Assembly: GCA_021234155.1 (NCBI GenBank)
Contig: JAJEKV010000049.1
Coordinates: 1,639,487-1,703,486, forward strand
DNA: 64,000 nucleotides
Direction: 5' to 3'
From: Isoetes taiwanensis
Lineage: Eukaryota; Streptophyta; Lycopodiopsida; Isoetales; Isoetaceae
In this document: in pieces, positions 23,606-34,232 of the stretch
Layout of the letters: each line of letters begins with the position of its first letter
Numbering within the stretch: the stretch's first letter is position 1
Program-made: the position numbers and the translations under genes
Notes under the pieces: model-generated
The model's input: the letters and a program-made list of their open reading frames with translations, nothing else
Told to the model about the DNA's origin: nothing
Database searches by the model: none

Positions 23606-26600
23606 TAAAGTGTCGCATGGTGTATTAATCAGTTTTGTGTGGTCTACAAAAAATGCAATTACAATTGACTATAGTCGCCCTATTAGGTCAAACAATGGAA
23701 CAATGCTGCTCAAGCTATGGTTCAAATTCTGCTGTGTCAAAAAACAAGAAAAGGATTATGATACTTGGGCTTTTATCGTGCAAAATATTGGGATATTGGC
23801 CATGGGAAATAAAGAACCCAAAACATGTCGAGGTGCTATACACTTAATAACTGGGGTGGGCAAAAGGTCTCGTGGGTTTTGTGGGGTAGGGACTTCCATG
23901 CATTATTGGCAAGATAGTGGGCTACCTAAACCTCGATGCAATGGATTGAATATTACTCCTTCCGCTTTGGATTGGGACAAGGGTATTTCAATTGGATGGG
24001 GAGCAATAGTGTTGACACAATGGTTTGGGTTGGCAAAAGGGTCAGCCCTCAAAACATTCCGTTTATGGTATAAGCTTACCCAATATGGTGATATCATGCC
24101 TTCACAAGGAGTCCTGCAAGGGAAATAAACTGACACGCATCGAGGATGGCTAGGTCGAGCTGACAACAAACCATTGACTCCTCTAGCTGTAATTTCTAAA
24201 ATTGAAAGCAACTTGCTCTGCCACCCTGACAAGGGGAGAAAAGTTTATGTATCATGGAAAATTACCATATGGTGATGATAAATACAATGGTTCCTAATGT
24301 ATGGCCAAATTCAACCATGTTGGGAAGTAGTTTGAGGGTACACAACTGGAGGGGTTTGGGTATCACCAAAACTGATAAGGGGTACGTAATAGGGGATGAT
24401 GCTAATCATGAAGATTGTTTCGTGGAACCTTCGAGATATCAAGGGACCTCTAAAGAGGGCTAGAGTTTTAGCAGCAATGAGATCAATGGCCGCCAGATAT
24501 CCTACTTATCTGGGAACATAGACTTCGACTTGAGGCCGGTTCCTTAGGTGCCGGGTAGGAAGCCAAAAGTATTCCTCTTTTACTGTCTTTGCCAGGGGGC
24601 ACTAAAGGGGGTACGGGAACTTTATGGAAGGGTTTAACTAGTAAGCTGCAATATGCTGGGACAGATGGAAGGTGGCAAGCTGTGCAATTTGATACAGATG
24701 GGATTCAATGGGGAGTGATTAATATTTATGCAACAAACAAGCTTGCGGAAAGAGCCATTCTATGGAAGGAAATCATGGATTTGGTGATCGATCGACCCCG
24801 TGTGGCCAACTGGGTACTAGGTGGTGACCTCAATATGACGGATGTTTGGGATCAAAAGATTGGCTTGTATAGAAACCTCTTGGGGGAGGAGCGACTGGCA
24901 TGGGATTCCCTTCTCAACAATTGTGGCTTGTTCTCCTCCCACCATCGAATACTCCCTATTCATGGTCTAATAAACAAAAAGGAATGGGCGAGTTCTTGTC
25001 ATGCGCTGGAAGACAGATTTTATGTGGCTAACAAGTCGGCCCCCTTTATGAATCGGTGCTATTTGGAAGGGGACCTTTCTTTTTCCCAGTCAGATCATAT
25101 CCCACAAAAACTAGTATTTGAAGATCTTCCTTCTGCCAGACGAAAAGGAAATGTCCCCTTTAAATTCAATACAGGGCTCTTAGGGAAGGATCTCTTTTGT
25201 ATACCATTCAAAGAATACACATTAGCTCGATCCAAGGGAACGTGGTCTTCCTAGTATGAAATCCTGGATCAAGAAAAATGCCGATATGAAGGATTGGATA
25301 AAAAAGTGAGGGAAACTACGGGCTACCAAATTCTGGGAAACTAAGGTTGACCTATACAACCAAGTTCGACAAGTTAAACAAGGTTTGATTCTAGATCCCT
25401 TTAATATTGCCAATCAGGCACTTGAGGAAGAGCTAGAGGTCAGAATAAAAGCGATAGAAGAGGAAGAGGCTAGAGGGGCTGCTATTAGATCTAAGACCAA
25501 ATGGTATGCGGAGGTTGATCATGAAAGCTCTAAATGTTTTTTTAGATTGGCAGGAGCAAGGCTGGCTGAGAATAGTATCACATCAGTTACTAATGATCAG
25601 AACCTGGTTCTTAAAGAGGAGGCAGAAATTAAATCCTTCTTCAGGGATAGTTATGAGGGGTTGTTCAAAGAAGATCCCCTCCCAAGTGACAATTACAGTC
25701 GATGCTCTGAGTGGCTCCCCTCTTTGAGGCAAGGCCAGATAGTGACTGATGAAGAAAATAAACTTCTACTTCAAGAGCCTCGTGATGTAGAAATCTACAA
25801 GACTCGCGGTTCTTTAGCTTCTAATAAGTCGTCGGGGACCTGATGGGTTCCCTCCGAGTTCTATGTCGAATTGCAGGATATACTTGGGTCATTCTTCATT
25901 TGCAGATCAAGGGAGCATGGGCGGTCAAATACCTTCACCCGGATTTATCTCCTTGATTCCAAAAGTCAATAAGCCCCAGGTGCTAAATGAATGGAGACCA
26001 ATAGCACTAACCAATGTGTTGTACAAAGTAATCATGAAGGTCATTGCTAATCGTTTGAAGCCAATCTTAACCCGTTTGATTGGATGTGAACAATCAGCTT
26101 TTCTCCCAGGCAGGAACATTTTGGACAACTATCTGGCAGCTAGAGAGGGGCTCCATTGGTGCAAGTCTTCTCGCCAGAATTGTGTAATCTTTCAAGTTGG
26201 ATTTTTAAGTAGAGCCTATGACTCTCTTAGGTGGAGTGGGCTAAAAAATGCGATGGCTCATATGGGCTTTGAAATAAACTTTATAGAGTTAGTTATGGGT
26301 TTGAACAAGATGGCATCAGCATCTGTTCTGGTTAATGGTCAGTCGACTGGTCTCTTTGAGCTCAGAAAAGGGATTAGGCAGGGGTGTCCCCTTGCTCCTT
26401 ACCTTTTTATAATCATGGCACATCTCTTAACCTGTATGGTGAAAAGCTTGATGACGAGGGAATTGCTGAATGGGTTACTTCTTCCAGGTTCCAATCTAAA
26501 TCTGACTATTATGCAATATGCGGATGATACCTTTCTTTTCTTGGTAATACGATGATGGGAGTTTTCCCGCCTTTCAACAGTGTTTTAAATTCTTTTTACT

Positions 26601-28021
26601 CCATATCGGGATTGGGCTGAATCGCTAAATGTGATGTAATATGGCCTTTTGAAGAAGACATTGATACAAGGGTCGGGGCATGGAATTATCATATAGTAAG
26701 CTGATGGGTATGCCACTCTAGTTTAAAAAGGTCTTTTGGGAAGGTGATAGGAAGGTCTTTAGGAAGTCCTTGTTATGGGGTGAATGTCGACTCATATTTA
26801 TGGTCTGGCCGGTATTATAGGAGAAGAAGATAGGTGGTTGTCCGGGGAGGGGAAGGGGTTGCAATATAAAGTCAAAAAGGTTGTATGGATTGACCTAATG
26901 GTCCGTGGGGTCCCCATTAAAGGGCTATCCAAGGGATGCATCCAAGGTTGGGACTAGATCAAGCGTGGGGTAAGATAAAGGGGAAACCAAGGGTCTATTG
27001 AGAAAGTCTTGGGTCTCCTTATGTTCCAAAAGATCAATGAGGAAGATTTCGTTGGATCAGTCTTTACAAGAAGATGTATACACTATGACATGGCTATTGA
27101 ACAAGGGTGTTGTTCAACTAAATGATCTGAAGGTTGGCCCTCTAGGATGATGGATTACTTGGACAAGATTTAAAGACAATGGATCATCTTTAGGAAGATT
27201 TTTCTTTTGTCGGTATTGTAGGAGAAGAAGATAGGTGGTTGTGTGGGGATGGGGCAGAATATAAAGTCAAAAGTTGTATGGGAGACATTAAACGGAGGTG
27301 GGGTTTGTCCAATTGGATGGGTCTACAAGAAGGTTGGGCTATTGAACAAGGGTGTTGTTCAACATGATGTGTCAACAATGGATCATCATGGGTTTGTCCA
27401 ATTATTGGGCCATTCTATCATGGCCGGCCATTCTATAGATAGGTGCAGATATTATTCAACTCACTTTAACCAATATATCATTGTGGTGTATTTGGAAACA
27501 CCGATGTGGTGTAGCTCTTGGAGGACCTGGACGCTTTAGTAACAAGGATTGTAAGCAGCCTTCAACATGGAGGTAGCCCTCATGGCCTTGGCCCACCACA
27601 GGAAGTTTGGCGGCAATTATAACTTGGATAGAATTGGCAGTGTAAGGGGATTCTATTCATTTTTCAAATGTAACTGGGATCTAGATTTAAGCAGTGTGCA
27701 GTAAGGGTTTATGACCTGTCCGACACCTGTCAGGATGTTGGATGGAGGATCTTCGTCTTCAGCGGGGTTTTCTCCTAAGTTCTTGTTGCTTGGAATTGGC
27801 TGCTAACTCCATATAGTATCTAAGCCTGGATGAAGACGGTTTTTCCTATAGTAATCCAGGGGTAGGGAAGATTGGAGTGGTAGTTTTTAGTACAACCCTT
27901 GACACTTACGAGTTATATCCGGTTTGTGATAATTCTTTCCATCAATCCCATTTGGGGATATCCTATGTAAATTTTTATATATTAATACATACTCTTACCC
28001 TCAAAAAAAAAAAAAAAAAAA
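23606..28021 (+). mobile_element. L1-type LINE, copy B (5'-truncated by the duplication boundary)
   Basis: Nearly identical to copy A from 18612 to its A tail (28002-28021). It lacks the 17.46-18.61 kb 5' region because the duplication began inside the element. The endonuclease and fingers/palm part of reverse transcriptase read better here than in copy A, while 26690-27420 is scrambled and the zinc-binding region is fragmentary. It directly abuts copy A with no separate target site. Confidence 0.85.
24408..26555 (+). pseudogene. LINE copy B ORF2, endonuclease and reverse transcriptase part
   Basis: Starts with the same MKIVSWNLR as copy A. The frame at 24589-25254 contains VANWVLGGDLNMTDVWDQKI (the GDxN endonuclease motif) and SQSDHIPQ (SDH). 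The frame at 25863-26555 contains NEWRPIALTNVLYKVI, EQSAFLPGRNILDNYLAARE, RQGCPLAPYLFIIMA and MQYADDTFLFL: the reverse transcriptase motifs up to the catalytic YADD, all intact. Breaks remain near 24500, 25310 (TGA where copy A has TGG) and 25835. Beyond 26560 the thumb and C-terminal region cannot be followed in one frame. Confidence 0.85.
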
Positions 28022-28100
28022 TTTAAGTAAATACCAAGTACTCTTTCAAAGATTCTCAAATATTAAGACCCTCTTGAATCTCAAGACTCTCTAAAGTGTC

Positions 28101-28520
28101 GCTTTCAACTTTATTGTTATCTTCAAGACCAAATTATGATAACTAAGCCATTGCCATAGGTGAAATAATATCAAAGATGCTTGGCATCTTATCTGCTGAA
28201 ATCATGGTGCAATTGAATATCTATAACCTCAAGTTGCGGTGCAAACAAAGTAGCACAATTGGGTATTTTGAGAACATCAAGTCATTTTTCTTACCACATC
28301 TAATATTTTCTTCAGATCATGTCAAAATGTTACTTTTCTTCTCATTGGCATTTCGCTGCAATAGTCTGGCTTAGATAAAGCAACAATATAAAGTTACAAA
28401 TAAAAACAACGGGACAACCTCCATAAAAAAAAAGCTTTGAACATATAGATGTTTCTTTTTTGCCAACATATAGATCGAATGCCATATAGAACATATCGAA
28501 CTTTCTTCTTTTGAACATAT
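28101..28520. other. Non-coding stretch between LINE copy B and the PHT1 exon
   Basis: AT-rich; could be the remains of a PHT1 intron. At 28450-28480 a short decayed copy of the sequence that opens the following exon is seen (TTTTTTGCCAAC, then GAATGCC). No other feature recognised. Confidence 0.35.
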
Positions 28521-28874
28521 AGAGGCTTTTTCTTTGCCAACTTTGGATTGAATGCCACTACTTTTATCATTCCTGCAGAGCTCTTCCCGACGCGTATCAG
28601 ATCAACATGTCATGGTATGTCTACAGCTGCTGGCAAGGCTGGAGCCATCATTGAGGCCTTTGGAGTTCTGTATGCTGCTCAGAGCCCCCATAAGAGTGAA
28701 ACTGATCCAGGTTATCCCACTAGAATTGGATACAAAAAGCCTCTTATATTGTTGGGCATCTCAAATGCTATGGGTTTCTTCTTCACTCTACCTCTTTCAG
28801 AGAGTTTTGGTTTGGATTGTATCACAGCAAGGGAAGCATTTAAGCAGGAGGCTGCAGCCCACAAAACATATTAG
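28521..28874 (+). pseudogene. C-terminal part of a PHT1 high-affinity phosphate transporter
   Basis: The frame reads [20 protein letters not shown], then [36 protein letters not shown] and a short hydrophilic tail ending at TAG (28872-28874). This is the end of a plant PHT1 H+/phosphate symporter (major facilitator superfamily, plasma membrane): the region before TM11, TM11-12 and the cytosolic tail. PHT1 proteins are about 520-540 residues; only about 117 are present, and no upstream exon was recognised between the preceding LINE and this point, so it is an orphan fragment unless distant exons lie before 17.4 kb. The frame itself is undamaged. It is followed within a few bases by LINE-X sequence. 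Confidence 0.85.
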
Positions 28875-28879
28875 AAAGT

Positions 28880-29392
28880 GATGAAGCCAAAAAGGAATGG
28901 CAACAAGCACACAACCAAAAGCTGACTTCTGACTTGGAATTAGACCCAAAATTATTTTGGTGACAGACTGAGCAGCAACCCAACATTGGAGACTTTTCAG
29001 AGCAAGATGTTTTGGAATTAGTAAGAAAAAACGATATATTATAGATGGTTGTAGACCAATAGCTAAACCTAAGATAGTTCGAGAAGGCATTTTTAGCAGA
29101 GATAATGTTGATAACGCTCTCAAAAACAAGAAAAATAGTAAGGCATTACATAATTTGGGGTTGGTGACTGAGATATACAAATGGGGCAATAAAGAACTCT
29201 TTGATAAAATTGCGTATATTTGTAATTTTGCGCTAATCGAAGGAGATTTCCTTGAATCATGGACCATCAACAGGGTAGTACCAATTACATAAAACTAGAG
29301 ATAGGAACATGATTAGCAACTATAGAATGGTTTTAGTTGGAAACATCATAGCCAAGATTTTTGCATCAATGGTGGAAGGCAAGATCTTGTAT
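28880..29392 (+). mobile_element. LINE-X, 5' part (reverse transcriptase N-terminal region)
   Basis: Broken frames read RDNVDNALKNKKNSKALHNL, ESWTINRVVPI and NYRMVLVGNIIAKIFASMV. This is the start of a non-LTR reverse transcriptase of a type unlike the L1-type LINEs here (family pattern: ESW..TRVVPL..SGD...NYR.I.VG...AKLFA...E). The sequence stops at GATCTTGTAT (29383-29392), exactly where LINE-3 begins, and resumes at the second copy of that word at 46457. Its own 5' end is not clear. Confidence 0.75.
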
Positions 29393-31850
29393 TAGGGAAG
29401 TGGGAGGAGGATGGCGGCGGGAGAATGGCGCTAGGGAGAGAATCAGTAAGCTAGATCAGGTAAGGAACATATGATTAGTGAAGGTAAGAGTATGGACCCC
29501 AATGGGCCCATTCAGTTGCATAGTGAACAGTGCGGGAATGTCAAGGTTTTGGATCGGGGACAAAAGGGACACACGGTTCAACAGGGTCATGAGATGTACA
29601 AGAAAGGGACAGAAGAATCATGGTTGGAATTCGGAAGAACTTTTAGAAAGCTGTCACATCAACAACAACAACAGTCAATGATTGAAATCTTTAATTTTTG
29701 GGGAAATGGAAGAACAGAGAATATAGTCTCAGTGGGGTATTTTTGGATTGACGTTGGAACAATGGAGGAAAATCGACCGATCACGAGGATACAAAATGGG
29801 ATCCTAATGGTGAAGATGCAGAGCAAGATCACTCAGCCTATCCTTGATCAAATCAATGCGGAGCAGAGACGGTTGATCCAAGAACAGAGGGGGAGAAAGG
29901 TACCGAAATTTAAAGGTATTCCTAACCTCAAACATGATGTGATCCCTGCTAAACTAAAAGAAATGGAACTTAAAGCAGTAATAGGTTGCATTCGACATGA
30001 GGGAGTCAAACTAGGGAATATTAAAACATAAATATGTAAAATGACTGGGGCTGGAGATAAACGGGATTTACTGGCTAGATTTTCTCTTTTTTGTGGTAGA
30101 ATGCGGTAATGAGAAAATGATGACTTTCCTGCTTAAACAAGGCACAATGTTTATGGCCAAACCTGATAACCCAGTCCCTATGGGAGAGATAAGGAGAATA
30201 TGGAAGTTGGCTGGACCCCAGTTCGCAATAGAAAAAAAGAGAGAGGAAATTTCAATGGGAGTGCTCCAAGAATTCGGAAAAAAAGGAAAACTAGGGAGGA
30301 GAAAAAACGGGAGGAACTGGAGAGAAATGAGAACAGGAGAAAACATAAAGAATGGAGGAAAAAGAACAACCAGCACATCTGCAAAGGAGCAATACATTAA
30401 TGATAGTGGATCCTATTTACCCAAGAGTCAATGAATATCCAAACTCTTCTGACTCTGACAGGTCAACAGGGGGGACTGTGTCATTCCAAGGTGAGAAGTC
30501 TTATGATTCTCCCATAATTCCCAACAAAATGGAATTCTTTACTCCTGGTAAAAAGGACCCAAAGGAACAGACTGATCTACATCAAGAACTCATGGAGCTA
30601 ATTGAAAAGGAGGAAGCTCAAAAATCTATTGGAGATCAGGACTGTGAAATTGTTCCATGCACAAACGAGCAAGAACAGAAGGTCCAAGTTCTTCAGTAGG
30701 TTACCTTTGGAGGATTTATGCTCAGAGGGAGTGGATGATACCTTTGCAAGCACTAAGGAACTGAGATTTAGCAATATAGAAGAGGAGACTGCCTCTGCTC
30801 CTGTTACACTGAATAAAGAAGTCTTCTATACTCCTGCTACCACCAAAAAAAGGAGTAAGAAAGTTTATTTTTCTGACAGCAGCCCTGCTCTAAACTTGAG
30901 AGTTCAGGCCAGAAAAACATATCCAGCTTAATGAAGTATATTATCTGGAACATGAGAGGAATTAAGGGGCCCCTCAAGAGGAAAAGAGCTATAATTGCCC
31001 TTAGAGATATGAAAGCTGATATTATTCTTGTTCAAGAACATAGATTGCCAACCTGTGAAGCTGCTAGATTAAGAAGTTGGGTATTTCTAAATGGTGAAGC
31101 TGCGTGGACTGCTGTTGATGGCACCAAAGGGGGTATATGTACAATGTGGCAGGGTTTTAAAAAACTAGATTCCTTCTGCCACTCCAGTGGAAGATAGTCC
31201 ATGGTTTCTTTGGAGGTTGATGGTGAACCTTTGGCTGTGGTCAATGTGTATGCCTCCACTGAACCTACAGAAAGAAAGAAACAATGGGAGGAAATGCAGC
31301 AATGGCTAGCTCTGAAGAACTTTGTGAATATTATAATAGCTGGTGATTTTAACAACACCCCTACATGGGAACAAAAACTTGGAAAGAAGCTAAACATGTC
31401 TAGAAGTGAAAGATCCATCTAGGAATCTTTAATCTTAGACTTATGTTATATCCCCTCCTCCTCTTTCAATACTTATTCCTGGTTGAACAAAAGGAAAGGG
31501 GCTGACAGAGTCTTCTATCTATTGGATAGATTTATATAAAGACTCAGACCATTCAATCTCTGGATAATGTGACAATCACGAGTGATACTGGGAATTCCAT
31601 CTCTGACCATTTCCCACAGATATTGGCAAATCCAATGCAGGGAAGGAAGAGAGGTGCCAATGTGCCATTTAAATTCAATATTGAGCTTCTCAAGAATAAG
31701 ACCTTCTGCACTGAATTCTAAAAATATTATAGCTCTCTGCATAAGGTAGAGAAAACAGCTTCAATCCCATTATTCCTTGATAAAATGAAGCGGGTCAAAG
31801 GATGGATCAAAATCTGGGGAAAAAAGTGGAATGATCAAAAGAAACAAGGT
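29393..31850 (+). mobile_element. LINE-3 (L1-type), 5' part
   Basis: Starts immediately after GATCTTGTAT with a purine-rich leader containing GAGGATGGCGGCGGG (29409 on). An ORF1-like zone with frames at 29471-30031 and 30093-30434 (Lys/Arg-rich C-terminus, no recognised domain) and an acidic Ser/Thr-rich stretch (30352-30930) precede ORF2 at 30931. ORF2 stops at about 31850, in the linker after the endonuclease (WIKIWGKKWNDQKK). The continuation of the same linker and the reverse transcriptase lie at 45440-44750 on the other strand, and the 3' tail at 46367-46456, so the element has been taken apart by later rearrangement. Confidence 0.78.
30931..31820 (+). pseudogene. LINE-3 ORF2, APE-type endonuclease domain
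   Basis: Begins MKYIIWNMRGIKGPLKRKRA and continues with ADIILVQEHRLP (catalytic QEH), VNVYASTEP, IIIAGDFNNTPTWEQK (GDFN) and SDHFPQIL (SDH): all core motifs of the endonuclease that nicks target DNA for LINE integration. In-frame stops interrupt it (TAG at 31195-31197, TAG at 31420-31422, TAA near 31538). The closest relative in the window is ORF2 of copies A and B, which shares MRGIKGPLKR, but the two are clearly different families. Confidence 0.85.
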
Positions 31851-31856
31851 GTTGCG

Positions 31857-31877
31857 CACGGAGGGTTGCCCTCCGTG
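31857..31877. repeat. Perfect GC-rich hairpin at a rearrangement breakpoint
   Basis: CACGGAGGG, a 3-nt loop TTG, then CCCTCCGTG: a 9-bp perfect stem. It lies directly where LINE-3 coding sequence ends. Part of it (GAGGGTTGCCC) recurs inverted at the other breakpoint near 45429-45441. Confidence 0.85.
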
Positions 31878-34159
31878 TCTCGAGGGTGAAGTGGCTTAAA
31901 TCATACTTCAAAGTCATTTTTTCACAATCAATCAGAATTGCTATTTTAAACAATACAATACTTGATACCCTTGATCCCTAAAATCATTATTCTAGTTTTG
32001 GAAAGGTCAGAACTCATCAACGTTGGAGCACATACAATATCTTATGCAACTCAATGTCTCAATCTCAACCATTTAAGGTGATTACAAGAGAAATGACAAA
32101 CAAAGCTTTTTTACTTAACACTTGTCAGTAGAGGATGCTACTTGAGTATTGAAATTAGCAAGAACACAATTTTAAAAGGTAAAAAGCGAGAAGGCACTGG
32201 TTATTGAGGCGCACGATATTTTTTTAGGTGACTATCCATTTATTTATTGATTAGTTAGATGCCTAGTTTCATGTCTTAATTTTAGAATGCAGCAATTAAA
32301 AGTAGACAGCAAAGCTCTGTTTAATATAAATAGTCAAGGTCCTCGATATGTTCAAGATATCAGGCTAAAGTATAAGAAGTCAAGGTACATATATAGTACA
32401 AAGTACCGAGTGGTAGTTATTGAAGTCAACCTATCTAAAGTACTCAAGCTGATACTGCAAAAATTGGGTCAGAAGGAATATATGTCAAGAAAGGAAAAAT
32501 GTTCAATAAATTCGGGAGTGAAGCAATAGCATGAGTCCAATCCCAAGTTCAAGAGCTAAGCAATTTATTTGCATTGCATATTGCCATTAAATGTTATCGA
32601 GTACTGTATATATCTGCTATACCTCTGTGATAATAGTAAGATTTCTTATAAAATAAGAACTGTTCTTCTGCCATCTTCATGTTATTAATCTCCATGAACT
32701 AGAATAATGTAACCATCCTATAAGTTGCTCTGCAGAATCTTGTTGCCTAAGCAATTTCATTCTGTGGCAATTCATGCAATTTTTCAAGGAGTTTACCTCT
32801 GGCTTTTCTAGTTCAATAACTGTCATCATCTTGCACATTATCAATGATATTCACATTATCTACCATGATTTTACCTTGATAAAATCTAGCCAAGGAGGAA
32901 TTGGAACGAAAAAAGCGAGAACAATCTGGCCAAAGACTTGAAGAGTCGGTTTGAGGAATATTTTGAGGTCGGCAGGGGCAAAAGATATAAAATTAAGCTC
33001 GATGATGAGGAACGTAAGCTTGGCTATAGCAGAAACCACGATACAGTAAGATTAAGGGCATTTTAATAAATCTCAAAAATATCGGGGTATTTTGACAAAT
33101 AACTAAAAGTATAGGGCCATTTTTATAATTTTCTGTTTTTTTTTAACTGGATACCATGAACATCTATTTGAAACAATGTATTATCGTCAACAATGAAGGA
33201 AGCTACTTTTTCTCTTTGTCACCACCTACAATACACATCAAAAGTCCAGTAAAGGAGAAGAAGAACATCCACGGACTTAAGTCCGTGATCTATACCCAGC
33301 CACAGAGACATGTCAACTATGATAGAAAGACATGAACCACGGACTAAAGTCCGTGAAAACAAGCAAGCTCTATCAAAACAACAGGAGGAAGAGGAGGAGG
33401 AGGAGGAGGAGCTTAGATTACGGACACAAGTCCGTGAAAATTACTTCAACATGTTATGTAAGGCTTAGATTATCAAGTCAATACTCCGAGCCTAAACTAT
33501 ATACTTGAAAATTCCATCGAAAGGACAAGAGCCTAAAACACGAAGGGATTCCTCCCTGGGAATCGGCAGTAAACTGCCATTCTTATATACAAAACCACCG
33601 TTCAAATGCCCCCGCTACCTGAGATATGTGTTCATTGTAAAGGAAAGACAATACACGAGATTAGTGCATCGGAAACATCATGGTTTAGCTTTCAGATGAC
33701 CTCAATAAAACCTTGGGGTTTTGGGCCCATGGGAAGTGCCCAAAATAGTTATGAATCAAACTTTTCACCTAGGGTAATCGACACCAAGGAGGAAATTTCA
33801 GAACTGAAGTTAAGAGTTGTTTATACCTGATTGACACCAATGAAGAAAATTTCACAAATGCCTAACAGGCAAGATAAAAGAGTTGTTTGCATTAAATGGA
33901 ATTGCACTATTGAAGGTCCATACCATAGGCCAACCAACCAAGATCCTAAAAGATTTCTTGCCACTGCCGGTTTCCATTGTCAGACCACCAAAATCTTAAT
34001 CCAGCCACCGCTCTTAACTTTTAGTTTTATTGTTAACTGAAGAATCAAGAATGCGTGAAGCCACTACATTTTTGAAATTTGCATTCCTATGGAAAATTAA
34101 TTGCAGAAATAATATGAACTACCGACATGTGAAAAAAGCATATGGAAGTGCAAATACAA
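31878..34159. other. Sequence downstream of the ECR last exon (minus-strand 3' side), no gene recognised
   Basis: If the minus-strand ECR exon at 34160 is read out, this is its 3'-flanking DNA. It holds three ACGGAC...GTCCGT palindromes (33271-33435), a GGA repeat at about 33383-33412, and a Lys/Glu-rich coding-looking stretch on the plus strand at about 32886-33050 (words EELERKKREQSGQRL and EEYFEVGRGKRYKIKLDDEE in two frames) that I could not identify. The remainder is AT-rich. Confidence 0.4.
33271..33435. repeat. Three ACGGAC...GTCCGT palindromes within 165 bp
   Basis: CACGGACTTAAGTCCGTG at 33271-33288 is a perfect 18-bp palindrome. CACGGACTAAAGTCCGTG at 33338-33355 has only a central mismatch, and ACGGACACAAGTCCGT at 33420-33435 is the third. 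Spacings are 67 and 82 bp. The sequence between copies is not repeated apart from a purine-rich GGA tract. Confidence 0.95.
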
Positions 34160-34232
34160 TTAAAGGAATGGAGACAAGATGAACCGCCTTGGATATTTTG
34201 GACGCCCTTCCTTTCCATCAAAAATCTGTAAG

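Larger units (their letters stand above)
18612..28100. repeat. Tandem segmental duplication of LINE plus 3' flank
   Basis: Unit A spans 18612-23605 and unit B 23606-28091. The 9-bp word TAAAGTGTC occurs at the start of A (18612-18620), at the A/B junction (23606-23614) and just after B (28092-28100). Both units include about 70 bp of non-LINE sequence after the A tail, so this is a DNA-level duplication and not two separate retrotranspositions. B is about 500 bp shorter because of a rearranged part at 26.6-27.5 kb. Confidence 0.9.

Noticed and set aside
28797-29270. 157-codon minus-strand protein
   Set aside because: It is antisense to the PHT1 tail and to LINE-X reverse transcriptase, both recognisable on the plus strand.
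33271-33435. CRISPR-like array
   Set aside because: Only three short palindromes with unequal spacers of unlike content in a plant genome; no array structure.
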